From positions 1-64,000 of the forward strand of contig NZ_BMIV01000012.1 of the NCBI RefSeq assembly GCF_014642735.1: a stretch of 64,000 nucleotides of DNA. Direction: 5' to 3'. Under the pieces are notes generated by a model. The model made no database searches. It was not told the DNA's origin and worked only from the letters and a program-made list of their open reading frames with translations. The position numbers and the translations under genes were made by a program. Positions within the stretch are counted from its first letter, which is position 1, and each line of letters starts with the position of its first letter. Of the stretch, positions 15,951-24,092 are shown piece after piece. This DNA is from Paracoccus acridae. GTDB lineage: Bacteria > Pseudomonadota > Alphaproteobacteria > Rhodobacterales > Rhodobacteraceae.

Positions 15951-16327
15951 CCTGGGAGGAACGCATCAGGAATGGATGTGCGCGATCCTGCGTCACCAAG
16001 TGCCGACCTATCCGCGTTGGATAAAACCGCAGTCGAGCGGCATTTAACCTTCGAACACCATCGGCGGGCAGAACTACACAATTGCAGGTCATGGCAATGG
16101 GCGTACCAAGCCTGCCTATGCTCATTGCAAAAAAAAATCTGGTGTCAGAACTCACATAAATCGTCCGTGCAGTACGAGTGTTATGGAAGGCTGCTAAAGA
16201 TTGAGCCCGCTGCTGTTCGCCTGAGGAAAGCGGAAGGCTTCAAAAACGAAAAAGCTTGGAAGGCGGAACAGGATTGACCCGCAGAAGTTGTGTGATCCAG
16301 CCAGGAGAAGCCTGACGGAGCTGCAAC
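15951..16327. other. Gap with a possible stress promoter
   Basis: No convincing gene. Near its end, GGAAC at 16265-16269 is followed after 16 bases by AGTT (16286-16289), one mismatch from the alphaproteobacterial EcfG promoter GGAAC-N16-CGTT, and points toward the gene at 16328. Confidence 0.4.
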
Positions 16328-16579
16328 ATGATTACTCATGTCGAAGCCACGCGGATGAAGGATGAGAGGCTCGTCCGTGCCGTGGCAAGTGCAGAGGAGG
16401 AGAGCGGCTTTCGAACAGGGATCCGCTATTTTGCTTGGGGACGACATCTGGTTCAGGTGTCTCTGATCCCGCAACGACATTGGTGGATCTGCGACATGGG
16501 CGATGATGGCAGGCTCTGGAACTGCCGGATCATGAACGCAGAAGACTATGCCAAGACAAGCGAGACGCCCCTGATCTGA
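16328..16579 (+). CDS. Hypothetical protein (83 aa)
   Basis: A small soluble protein (MITHVEATRMKDERLVRAVA...) with a compact aromatic region (YFAWGRHLVQVSLIPQRHWW, then ICDMGDDGRLWNC) and no signal peptide. ATG 16328 follows GGAG with suitable spacing. A near-consensus EcfG-type promoter lies about 40 bases upstream, so it may belong to the general stress response. No family recognised. It is followed after 59 bases by nadE on the same strand. Confidence 0.55.
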   Translation: MITHVEATRMKDERLVRAVASAEEESGFRTGIRYFAWGRHLVQVSLIPQRHWWICDMGDDGRLWNCRIMNAEDYAKTSETPLI

Positions 16580-16638
16580 GCGTAATTGCTTGATGGCTTG
16601 GAAGGACGAGCCTTTCAAGGATGATCGCTGGAGGCTGC

Positions 16639-17637
16639 ATGCTTTATTCTGAAATCCTGACCTTATCGCGGCAGGCAGCATCGGGCGGCCTGACACCATG
16701 GTTTGACCGGCGCTTGAGGGCGCAGATCGACCAAGGGCTTTTCGCCACAGAGGCGCACCTGACCCAAGCCCAGCAGAAGATCATTGATCAGCTTGCTGCC
16801 TACCGCGTGCAGGGGGCGGTCGGCACCGCTGTTCTGGGCATGTCCGGTGGCGTGGATTCCGCTCTGACCGCCGCGCTGTTCAAGGCGGCGGGCTGGCGGG
16901 TGGTGGGCTTTACCCTTCCGATTCATCAGGACCCGATCGAGACCGAGCGCGGCATCGAGGCCTGTGCGGCCCTGGGGATCGAGCATCTGCACCTGGACCT
17001 GTCGCCCGAATACGAGGCGATGGTGTCAGCTCTCGGGCGTGTTGACCCCACCATTGGAACAGACGACTCCACCCTCGCGCGCACGCGACGCGGTAATCTG
17101 CGCGCCCGCCTGCGGATGATGACCCTTTATGATCAGGCCCATCGTTTGGGCGGGTTGGTCGCCAGCACCGATAACTTCTCGGAACTGGGCGCGGGTTTCT
17201 GGACATTGCACGGCGACGTCGGCGACGTGGCCCCGATCCAGGGGCTGCTGAAATCGTGGGAGATCCCGTGGCTGGCCCGTTCGCTGGGTGTGCCCGAGAA
17301 AACGTGGCGCGCCAAACCGACCGACGGGTTGGGGATTGGCGCAGACGACGAGGCGCAGATCGGCGCAACCTATCTGGAATGGGACATCATGATCTTCGCC
17401 ATCGGCCAAGCGCTGCAGGTGGAGCCCAAGACCACGCCGGACCGGATAGCGGAACTCCTGGAATTCGCTGGGGACGAGCATGCCCGGGGCATTCTCCAAA
17501 CGGTCTTGGGTCGCCTGCGGAGCACTTGGTACAAGCGGGTCAATCCGATCCGGTTGGATCACCCGCTGATGGACCGCTTTGATCTGCTTGATCAGGTGGA
17601 CGAGAGCCTTTTCCGGCCTGAGGTGCTGCGGCGGTAG
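16639..17637 (+). CDS. nadE: NAD(+) synthetase
   Basis: 332 residues. The ATP-pyrophosphatase P-loop SGGVDS is at 69-74, followed by GFTLPIHQDP and a second ATP-site region STDNFSELGAGFWTLHGDVG with the conserved SE and GD. It amidates nicotinic acid adenine dinucleotide to NAD with ATP. The length lacks the N-terminal nitrilase (glutaminase) domain, so it belongs to the ammonia-dependent or short class. ATG 16639 follows CTGGAGG. The C-terminal Tyr-Lys-Arg stretch (STWYKRVNPIRL) also fits. It may be a second copy beside a chromosomal housekeeping gene. Confidence 0.85.
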   Translation: MLYSEILTLSRQAASGGLTPWFDRRLRAQIDQGLFATEAHLTQAQQKIIDQLAAYRVQGAVGTAVLGMSGGVDSALTAALFKAAGWRVVGFTLPIHQDPIETERGIEACAALGIEHLHLDLSPEYEAMVSALGRVDPTIGTDDSTLARTRRGNLRARLRMMTLYDQAHRLGGLVASTDNFSELGAGFWTLHGDVGDVAPIQGLLKSWEIPWLARSLGVPEKTWRAKPTDGLGIGADDEAQIGATYLEWDIMIFAIGQALQVEPKTTPDRIAELLEFAGDEHARGILQTVLGRLRSTWYKRVNPIRLDHPLMDRFDLLDQVDESLFRPEVLRR

Positions 17638-17748
17638 CTAGCCAGAAGGAATTTCCTGGTTGATCTGCGCGCGGCCGCGACAACTTTGTGCCGGGCGCTA
17701 AAGCTGTCTGGCTTTGATCTCTGTAGGACGCTCATGCCCCCGCACGGC

Positions 17749-19050
17749 TCAGTCCGCCCCCGGTCCCTGCAGGCCCGGCGGGGGCAGGCCTTCTGCATCG
17801 GGGTTGCGGCCCTGCTTGCGATCTAGAAGGCGCATCACCGGCGTCACGGTCAGCCCGTGCATCAGGACAGACAAAAGAACCACAAGACCCAGAATGGCCC
17901 AAAGGTGTTCGGCCCCGGTAACCTCCATGTGGTTCAGCCCATAAGACAGGTAGTAGAACGACCCCACGCCACGGATGCCGAAAAAGGCAATGGTCAGCTT
18001 CTCGCCGGGGGCGGCGCGAAAGCCCCAAAGGCCGATCAGCCCCGTCAGGGGGCGGATCACCAGCAGAATCACCACAGCCGCTGCAACATCCCACCAGGAC
18101 AGCCCTTCCAGCAGGCCTCGGGCCAGAGCACCACCGAAGAGCAGCAAAAGCACCATCATCGCCAGCCGTTCGACCTGCTCGGTGACATCGTGCATCTCGC
18201 GGTGGAAGTCGTGGCTGCGATGGGCATGGCGGAAGGTCAGGGCGGTGACGAAGACCGACAGGAAGCCGTAGGACTGGATCATCTCGGTCAGGCCATAGGA
18301 TACGAAGGTCGCCGCCAGGGCGATCAGCCCGTCGCCTGTCTGCGCGAGCTTCGTCTCAGCCGGGATGCGGAAGGTGACCCAGCCGAAGGCGCGGCCGATG
18401 AGGTATCCGCCCGCAACGCCCGCGCCGATTTCCCACAGGACGTTGTAGGTCAGCCACCTCATGGCCCAGGGCTCGCCCGTGGCAGCGGCAAGGGACAACG
18501 CAATCGCCAGATGAACAAAGGGAAAAGCCGCGCCATCGTTCATGCCTGCCTCGGAGGTCAGGCCGAAGCGGACCTCATCCTCCTCTCCGGTCTTCGGGGG
18601 GCCGACCTGCACGTCGGCGGCCAAGACCGGGTCGGTGGGCGCCAGGGACGCGCCCAGAAGGAGCGCTACGGGCCAGGCCAGGCCCATCCATGTCCCGGCC
18701 AAAGCGGTGATCGCCGCGATGCTGAGGGGAAGGGTCACAAGGATCAGCCGCCAGGTCACCTGCCAGCGGTGCAGTCCGAAGATCCGGTCCAGCTTCAGCC
18801 CCGCCCCCATCAGCGCAATGATGACCACGAACTCCGTGAACCGCTCCGTGAATTCAGGATAGGCCAGGGGCGAGGGATCAAGCCCCACCCCCGGCAGCGA
18901 GAAGATCGCCGCCCCGAGGGCGATGCAGACAATGGGCAACGACAACGGCAGCCGCTTCAGCGCTAGGGGCAACCAGGCCACCAGGGCGATCAGAAACCCC
19001 GCGCCGGTCAGAACAAGGATGTAAGGGTCGGGCTGGAACAGCGTGGCCAT
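17749..19050 (-). CDS. CPA1-type cation:proton antiporter
   Basis: 433 residues with about 12 TM helices. Family features: FTERFTEFVVIIALMGAGLK near the start, LLGASLAPTDPVLAADVQVG (the P-T-D-P core with its ion-binding Asp) and EDEVRFGLTSEAGMNDGAAF (N-D motif). There is no large cytosolic C-terminal domain. It exchanges Na+ or K+ for protons. ATG 19050 follows AAGGATCCC. A decayed partial copy of this gene lies at 30576-30870. GTTCC and AACG boxes stand upstream (19091-19117) but with an 18-base spacer, so stress promoter use is doubtful. Confidence 0.85.
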   Translation of the reverse strand: MATLFQPDPYILVLTGAGFLIALVAWLPLALKRLPLSLPIVCIALGAAIFSLPGVGLDPSPLAYPEFTERFTEFVVIIALMGAGLKLDRIFGLHRWQVTWRLILVTLPLSIAAITALAGTWMGLAWPVALLLGASLAPTDPVLAADVQVGPPKTGEEDEVRFGLTSEAGMNDGAAFPFVHLAIALSLAAATGEPWAMRWLTYNVLWEIGAGVAGGYLIGRAFGWVTFRIPAETKLAQTGDGLIALAATFVSYGLTEMIQSYGFLSVFVTALTFRHAHRSHDFHREMHDVTEQVERLAMMVLLLLFGGALARGLLEGLSWWDVAAAVVILLVIRPLTGLIGLWGFRAAPGEKLTIAFFGIRGVGSFYYLSYGLNHMEVTGAEHLWAILGLVVLLSVLMHGLTVTPVMRLLDRKQGRNPDAEGLPPPGLQGPGAD

Positions 19051-19170
19051 GGGATCCTTGCAAAGAACAGGGACCTGCCCCGCCGGAAGGAACGGCTCGC
19101 ACTCGGCTGCTCGTTCCTTCATTGCCATCGATCACCACCGCCCCAAGTGGGGCGGTGGTCAAGAAGCGTG

Positions 19171-20322
19171 TCACACTTGCGTCTTGCTGCTGCCGCTTCC
19201 GGTGCTGGTCGTGCCGCCGCCGCTGCCGGTCGTTCCGGTGGTGCCGCTGGTGCCGGTGCTGCCCATCCCGCTGCTGGCGCTGCCGCCCAGGCCGGTGCTG
19301 CCGCCGGTGCTGCCCATGCCGCTGCCGGAACTGCCACTCATGCCGGTCGAACCGCTGCCGGACATCGCGCCGGAATAGCCGCCCGACATCTGCCGATCCC
19401 TGACGCGCAGGTTGTTCTGGACATGCTTCACGCCCGAACAGCTTTCGGCCAGATCCTCGGCATGGCGCTTGGCCGAACGGCTGTCCACGGTGCCGTCCAG
19501 CGTCACCTCGCCCCCGCTGACCGAGACCTCGATGTCGGATGCGTCGATATGGCGGTCGTCCGACAAACGGTCGCTGACATCCTCGCGGATGCGGTCGTCC
19601 GAACGGCTGTAGTTCCGGGGACCGCGGCCGCTGTGGCCCGCATCCCTCTCGCGACGGCGTTGCGCATCCTCGTCGCCGAACCAGGACGCCACCTCGTCGC
19701 CCGCGCGTTCGAAGAAGCCACGGTCGTCGGATCCGCGGTAGTTGCCGTGGTCATAGCCGCGCCGGCCATAGTCGCGGTCCCCGTAATCGCGGTCGCCGAA
19801 ATCCCGCGCGCCATAGGCGCCGAACGTGCCCATGCCGCGCCCGGCCATTCCCGACCGGATCGCCTCCGAGAAATCGCCCCGGCCATAGCCGCTGTCGCGT
19901 CCGCCGCCATAACCGCGATCCTGGTCATAGGGATCGTAGCCACCGCCCGAGCTGCCATAGCCGCCCGAACGGCCACCATAGCCGCCGCCGGAACGGCCGC
20001 CATAATCACCCGACCGGCCATAGTCGTTGCCATAGCCCCCGCCCGAACGGCTGCCGTAATCACCAAGGCGGGATCCGTAATCGCCGGACCGGCCATGATC
20101 GTCGCCATAGCCGCCGCGACCGGACCGCCCGCCATATCCCCCGCCATAGTCGCGGTCGTCGTCCATGCGGCGGCGACGGTCGGCATCGTCGTCGCCGAAC
20201 CACGACCGCACCTCGTCCCCGGCCCTGTCGGACCAGTCGCGCGATCTGTCGCGGCGCCCGTAATCGTCGCGGCGGCCATAGCCTCCGCCCGAACGGTAGC
20301 GATCTTCCCAATCACGTGTCAT
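19171..20322 (-). CDS. SWFGD-repeat and BON domain protein
   Basis: 383 residues of unusual composition. Two SWFGD modules, DRAGDEVRSWFGDDDADRRR (32-51) and ERAGDEVASWFGDEDAQRRR (205-224), flank a low-complexity region of Gly, Tyr, Arg, Asp and Ser (60-200). A BON domain covers about 240-310 (IREDVSDRLSDDRHIDASDI, GEVTLDGTVDSRSAKRHAED), and the tail is a Gly/Ser/Thr-rich repeat. BON domains bind phospholipid or stabilise envelopes, and SWFGD proteins are typical of alphaproteobacterial stress regulons. ATG 20322 follows AAGGAGGAAAG. There is no signal peptide, so it is probably cytoplasmic. Confidence 0.8.
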   Translation of the reverse strand: MTRDWEDRYRSGGGYGRRDDYGRRDRSRDWSDRAGDEVRSWFGDDDADRRRRMDDDRDYGGGYGGRSGRGGYGDDHGRSGDYGSRLGDYGSRSGGGYGNDYGRSGDYGGRSGGGYGGRSGGYGSSGGGYDPYDQDRGYGGGRDSGYGRGDFSEAIRSGMAGRGMGTFGAYGARDFGDRDYGDRDYGRRGYDHGNYRGSDDRGFFERAGDEVASWFGDEDAQRRRERDAGHSGRGPRNYSRSDDRIREDVSDRLSDDRHIDASDIEVSVSGGEVTLDGTVDSRSAKRHAEDLAESCSGVKHVQNNLRVRDRQMSGGYSGAMSGSGSTGMSGSSGSGMGSTGGSTGLGGSASSGMGSTGTSGTTGTTGSGGGTTSTGSGSSKTQV

Positions 20323-20374
20323 CTGCTTTCCTCCTTCAGCAGTGAATGCGGACAGGGCATCCGCATTCCCCACC

Positions 20375-20400
20375 AACCCTCGCGGCTTGCCTTGCGTTCC
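20375..20400 (-). promoter_or_regulatory. EcfG-like promoter for the SWFGD gene
   Basis: On the minus strand, GGAAC (20400-20396), 17 bases, then GGTT (20378-20375): one mismatch from GGAAC-N16/17-CGTT. It lies 53-78 bases upstream of the start codon. Confidence 0.45.
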
Positions 20401-20642
20401 CCCCTCTGGATCCCCGCGCGGGCGCCCCGCCGCGCCCGGTTTGCGCCCCCGGTCCCTGCCCGGCGGAATACGGCGCCGTCTCGCCAAAGCGTGACCGGCC
20501 AGAAGAGGACAGGAGATGATGTTGACTATCGAAGACTGGGTTTCTGCTGCGGCGCCCGCATCTTGTTCCTGAGCCGGCATCGGCGCCAAGCAAGAGCCCG
20601 TTGAGGCACAGAGCCTTCACCATGGACCAGCACAAACCCAGG

Positions 20643-21227
20643 TCAGGGCGCTTGGACACTCTCCTGCTTCGCTGTCGCCAAGACATCGATCCGAAAGCCC
20701 TCGAAGTGCTGCACCTGCCGGGTGAGAAGGCCTTGCGCAAGCAAGCCGACAGCCTCAGGTCCCGTCTGCGGCTCGTCCGTGGGTCCCGTCCAGTTGACTG
20801 CCACAATCGGACCAGCCGCGTTCCTGTTCAGCCAAAGGGCCAATACCCCGATCTCCGCAGGCGTCATGAAGTAAAGCACCTCTGACAGAAGGACGAGATC
20901 GGGTTGTATCCGGGGAAGGTCCTGGGGCGCGCAACCGTCCAGAACCTCCGCTTGGGAAAACCCAGCGAGTCTGCGGCGGGCGCTTTGCGCGGCGGCGGGG
21001 ATGCATTCCATGGCCGTCAGGCGACGGCAACGTGGCGCGAGACGGCCCGCCAGTTCACCGTTGCCGCAGCCGATCTCCAGGGCCTGGCGAAACGGACCAG
21101 GTCCGATCGCCGAGAGTGTTGTTTCGTATTTGGCAGCCTCATAGGAACTGGAGCGATGGTTCCAGGGATCCTCGCTTGCGCCGTAAAGGCGGGCAAGATG
21201 GGCAAGGGTGTCGCTATGGGGCAATGA
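20643..21227 (-). CDS. SAM-dependent methyltransferase (NodS-like)
   Basis: About 194 residues. Motif I is ALEIGCGNGELAGRLAPRCR, followed by an acidic loop (LTAMECIPAAAQSARR) and DLVLLSEVLYFMTPAEIG (motif IV region). The N-terminal DPWNHRSSSYEAAKYETTLS is characteristic of NodS-type methyltransferases. The start is uncertain: no ATG lies in the expected place. TTG 21227 is chosen because it gives a short overlap with the upstream PIG-L gene; the frame is open to 21296. Last gene of a coupled four-gene unit. In related bacteria PIG-L and this methyltransferase can be fused, supporting a joint function on one small molecule. Confidence 0.75.
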   Translation of the reverse strand, partial: SLPHSDTLAHLARLYGASEDPWNHRSSSYEAAKYETTLSAIGPGPFRQALEIGCGNGELAGRLAPRCRRLTAMECIPAAAQSARRRLAGFSQAEVLDGCAPQDLPRIQPDLVLLSEVLYFMTPAEIGVLALWLNRNAAGPIVAVNWTGPTDEPQTGPEAVGLLAQGLLTRQVQHFEGFRIDVLATAKQESVQAP

Positions 21228-21873
21228 TGATCTCGGGGTGGTCAAGAAAATGCTCTTGCCGCCACGCCTCCATGACAAAGCCGTCGGGATCATCATCGAT
21301 CAGCCGCGTCATTTGGCTGAGATGGCAGGCCAGAGCCTGCCGCTTGGCAAGCCGCGCCGGTTCTGAAGCCGTAATGGTTCTTGCCGAGGCAGTGCGCTCT
21401 GTGAAGCGACCCCAGATCGGGTAAAAGGCAAGCGCCACATCCGGACGGGCCATCCTGCGCCCAAAGCGCGCCACGCTCTGATGATCGACATGCGGATCGC
21501 CCTCCCACGTTGCCAGGAGCAAGGAGCCTTGCGGGATCAGATCAGAGATATCCGCGTCTGTCTGCACCTCGCAGTCCCGATGGCCAAGCCAGTGCATGGG
21601 CACGCCCAGAACAGCAACAGCGGCTTCAAGTTCGGCCCGTCGTTGGCGTGCCAGCCGATCGGGCGGCCATGTCCGCGACTTCGGGTGCGACCGGCTGCCG
21701 TCCGTCACACAGATCACGCTGCAGCAAACGCCGGCAGCAGCGGCATCAAACAGCAATGCCCCGCAGCCCAGCGTCTCGTCGTCGGGATGTGGAGCAAGCA
21801 CCACCAGGGAGCGGCCATCCAGAAGGTCCGCAACGGTCACGGACGGACCAAGGTTGTCAAGAAACCTGCTCAT
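21214..21873 (-). CDS. PIG-L family N-deacetylase
   Basis: 219 residues. The zinc motif PHPDDETLGCGALL (His-Pro-Asp-Asp) is near residue 30 and the second ligand region EGDPHVDHQSVARFG near 125. These mark LmbE/PIG-L enzymes that remove N-acetyl groups from sugar conjugates such as GlcNAc-inositol or GlcNAc-malate. ATG 21873 overlaps the stop of the upstream gene as ATGA, fixing the start. Within a glycosyltransferase cluster it probably deacetylates a sugar added by the GT2. The exact substrate is unknown. Confidence 0.85.
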   Translation of the reverse strand: MSRFLDNLGPSVTVADLLDGRSLVVLAPHPDDETLGCGALLFDAAAAGVCCSVICVTDGSRSHPKSRTWPPDRLARQRRAELEAAVAVLGVPMHWLGHRDCEVQTDADISDLIPQGSLLLATWEGDPHVDHQSVARFGRRMARPDVALAFYPIWGRFTERTASARTITASEPARLAKRQALACHLSQMTRLIDDDPDGFVMEAWRQEHFLDHPEIIIAP

Positions 21874-22877
21874 CCGATCCACCGTTCACGCAAGGCAGGC
21901 GTATCCAGGATGCGCGCCATGGCTCCCAAGGCCAGGCCATCGGGATTAGCCTGCCGGATATAAAAGCTCAGGTCGCGGCGGATGCGGTCGGCAGGATGAG
22001 CTGTCGCAAAGGAAGCTGCACCCAAGGCCTCGTCCATGGCATTCATCAGCGCAACTGCCTCGCGCGCGGTCAGAAGCCGGGCAAGGATCGAGGCTTCGGC
22101 ATCATCGGCAGTTGCCTCAGGACGCTCGACCGCCTGCGCGGCTTGCCTCAGCCAGAGCCGAGCTGTTTCACAGGCCGTCACCATGCGGTGGAGGCGCATT
22201 GCTTGCAAGGGCGCCTTTTCCTGCTGCCGTTGCTGCAGCTGCTCGGCGGTGATGGCTGTCAGGGCCTGCATTCCACCCAACTGAACAGCGCCGTAGCGCC
22301 ACACGCCGCCCTGGAAGTGCGGTTCAATCAGGTAATCGCCGACGCCCCCGATGCAGACCGCGTGATCGGGGGAAAGGCCGTCCAGGTTGCAGCGCCCCGA
22401 CGCAGTCGCCTGCATTCCCGAGACCTGCCATTCCTCCGGAAACAGTCGCCCCGCGAGTTGCGGGCGGCTGAACAACAGGAGCTGCACCTGGTCTTCGTTC
22501 CTTGCGGTCACGACGACATGGTCCAGCACATCCGCACCGCTGGCGAACAGCTTCTGCCCCCGCAGAACGGTGCCTTCTATCCTGACCGGATCGGGGCCGT
22601 CGGCGCCCCAGATGCCCAGCAGGCCATCGGGTCTTTGCCCCGGGGCATAAAGGTTCAACAGCTTGACTGCATTCACATGACCTTCGAAGAGACGGCCTGC
22701 CGACAGACTTGCCTTGCCGATCGCAACCAAAGCTTCGAAAAGCTCTTCGAGCGTGAGGGAGGCCTCAAGAAGGCCCCCGTGTCGCAGCGCGGCTGCCAAG
22801 GCACTTCCCGAAGGACCATCGGGCCCATCGCATGGAGCTTCGGCCACAAGCCGCGCAGCATGCGCGATATCGGTCAT
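21870..22877 (-). CDS. Divergent acyl-CoA dehydrogenase-like protein
   Basis: 335 residues, somewhat short for the family. Recognisable regions: RIEGTVLRGQKLFASGADVL (family beta-domain segment), LQQRQQEKAPLQAMRLHRMV and the helical C-terminal domain (ARLWLRQAAQAVERPEATAD, AMDEALGAASFATAHPADRI, RRDLSFYIRQANPDG). The usual catalytic Glu position cannot be assigned by eye, so it may have lost dehydrogenase activity or act on an unusual thioester. Start ATG 22877 overlaps the glycosyltransferase stop (ATGA) and its own stop overlaps the PIG-L start. Confidence 0.7.
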   Translation of the reverse strand: MTDIAHAARLVAEAPCDGPDGPSGSALAAALRHGGLLEASLTLEELFEALVAIGKASLSAGRLFEGHVNAVKLLNLYAPGQRPDGLLGIWGADGPDPVRIEGTVLRGQKLFASGADVLDHVVVTARNEDQVQLLLFSRPQLAGRLFPEEWQVSGMQATASGRCNLDGLSPDHAVCIGGVGDYLIEPHFQGGVWRYGAVQLGGMQALTAITAEQLQQRQQEKAPLQAMRLHRMVTACETARLWLRQAAQAVERPEATADDAEASILARLLTAREAVALMNAMDEALGAASFATAHPADRIRRDLSFYIRQANPDGLALGAMARILDTPALRERWIG

Positions 22878-23881
22878 GCCGCCCTCTCCTGTTGCATCAG
22901 CAGCTGCGGACGCACCGTCTGCTCGACCAATCTCCCAAGTTCCGGCAGTCCTGCCTCCAGATCCGAAGCGCGCAGCCTGACGCCAACAGGATGGGCCCGA
23001 CTGGGGTAATGTAGGCTACGGCGAGCGATTGCTTGGGACCACAGGTCTGCCAGCACAGGCACCGGTAGCATCGACTGATCAGCCACGGGATCCTCTTCCT
23101 GCATACGATAGAGCAGGGTTTCCGCCATGCCGCCTTCCGCGCGACCGTGTAGTCTTCCCGAGACAGTGGCGAGCATGTCCTCTGCATATCGGACGATCAG
23201 GCCCTGTGCCTCGGCGTGATGGACCAAGGCCCGGTCTTCGCTGGATCGAACCTTGGGCAAGCCGCCGATCAGGCGATAGCAATCAGCGCGGATTGCCATG
23301 GAGGCCCCAGACTCGATGTAATGCGGTCGAGATGAACCCTGCCGGCCATCCAAAAGGTCCATCGCATGGCGGATCTCGTGCTGCAGCTTGCCATAGGCTG
23401 TCTCTGCCTCTGCCACGCGGCGTCCGGAGGGCGTGGCCAGGACATGGCGGCAATCGGCCTCGATCCTGCCACAGATCAGGTCAGCCCCTGCAGTCGCCGC
23501 GTGTATCGCCGCCGCGATCCAGTGGGGATCGGGCGCGGCATCTCCGTCCGTGGTCAACATCAGCGCACCCGTCCGCGCGGCGAGATCCATGGCCAAGCGC
23601 CGGGCAAGGCCCGCATTGGGGTCCGAAAGAGTGATCTCATGCACCTCCAGACGCAGCAAGGGATGAGCGAAAGAACGGAGAATGTCGGCGCTGTGGTCGG
23701 TGCAATTGTTGGCCAAGACCACAACGGTTACCGGCAAGGCGGACTGCAAGGCCGCCGCTACCAGGGCACGCAACAATTGTGGAAGTCGCTCGGCTTCGTT
23801 TCTGACAGGAATGGCGATGACCATCTGCGTCAGGACAGGGCAACGGTGAGCAGAAACAGTCGTCCCAAGCGATACGTCCAT
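22874..23881 (-). CDS. Family 2 glycosyltransferase
   Basis: 335 residues. GT-A fold: MVIAIPVRNEAERLPQLLRA (nucleotide-binding start), VVVLANNCTDHSADILR, MLTTDGDAAPDPHWIAAAIH (DxD motif), GLPKVRSSEDRALVHHAEAQ (acidic base region). No membrane helices, so it is cytosolic. ATG 23881 (MDVSLGTTVSAHRCPVLTQM) is chosen; an upstream extension is unlike the family. It is first in the operon with acyl-CoA dehydrogenase, PIG-L and methyltransferase genes, each overlapping the next by a few bases. A near-consensus EcfG promoter lies upstream. Confidence 0.85.
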   Translation of the reverse strand: MDVSLGTTVSAHRCPVLTQMVIAIPVRNEAERLPQLLRALVAAALQSALPVTVVVLANNCTDHSADILRSFAHPLLRLEVHEITLSDPNAGLARRLAMDLAARTGALMLTTDGDAAPDPHWIAAAIHAATAGADLICGRIEADCRHVLATPSGRRVAEAETAYGKLQHEIRHAMDLLDGRQGSSRPHYIESGASMAIRADCYRLIGGLPKVRSSEDRALVHHAEAQGLIVRYAEDMLATVSGRLHGRAEGGMAETLLYRMQEEDPVADQSMLPVPVLADLWSQAIARRSLHYPSRAHPVGVRLRASDLEAGLPELGRLVEQTVRPQLLMQQERAA

Positions 23882-23907
23882 GATGTGCCCTGTGTCATGC
23901 CGAGGCC

Positions 23908-23932
23908 AACTTCCACCAGTCGCAAGGGTTCC
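23908..23932 (-). promoter_or_regulatory. EcfG-like promoter for the glycosyltransferase cluster
   Basis: On the minus strand, GGAAC (23932-23928), 16 bases, AGTT (23911-23908): one mismatch from GGAAC-N16-CGTT. It lies 27 bases upstream of the operon's first start codon. Confidence 0.5.
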
Positions 23933-24092
23933 GCCGTCGCGCCAGGGCAGCGGCGACATCGTTATGCGAGCCAGAGGCACCAAGCGTCTCTTCAGCAGGC
24001 CTGAACGCATGAAAAAGGGCAACGCGCACTCCGCTCCGGGCTGGCTTCGCATGTTGGCGAAGCGGCTGCACGAGGCCTTGAATGCCGCTCGG

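Noticed and set aside
19091..19117. EcfG promoter for the CPA1 antiporter
   Set aside because: Both boxes match, but the spacer is 18 bases rather than 16-17.
19147..20604. Alanine/valine-rich frame opposite the SWFGD gene
   Set aside because: It is the antisense reading of a Gly/Tyr/Arg repeat gene with a strong ribosome site; the repetitive composition explains the open frame.
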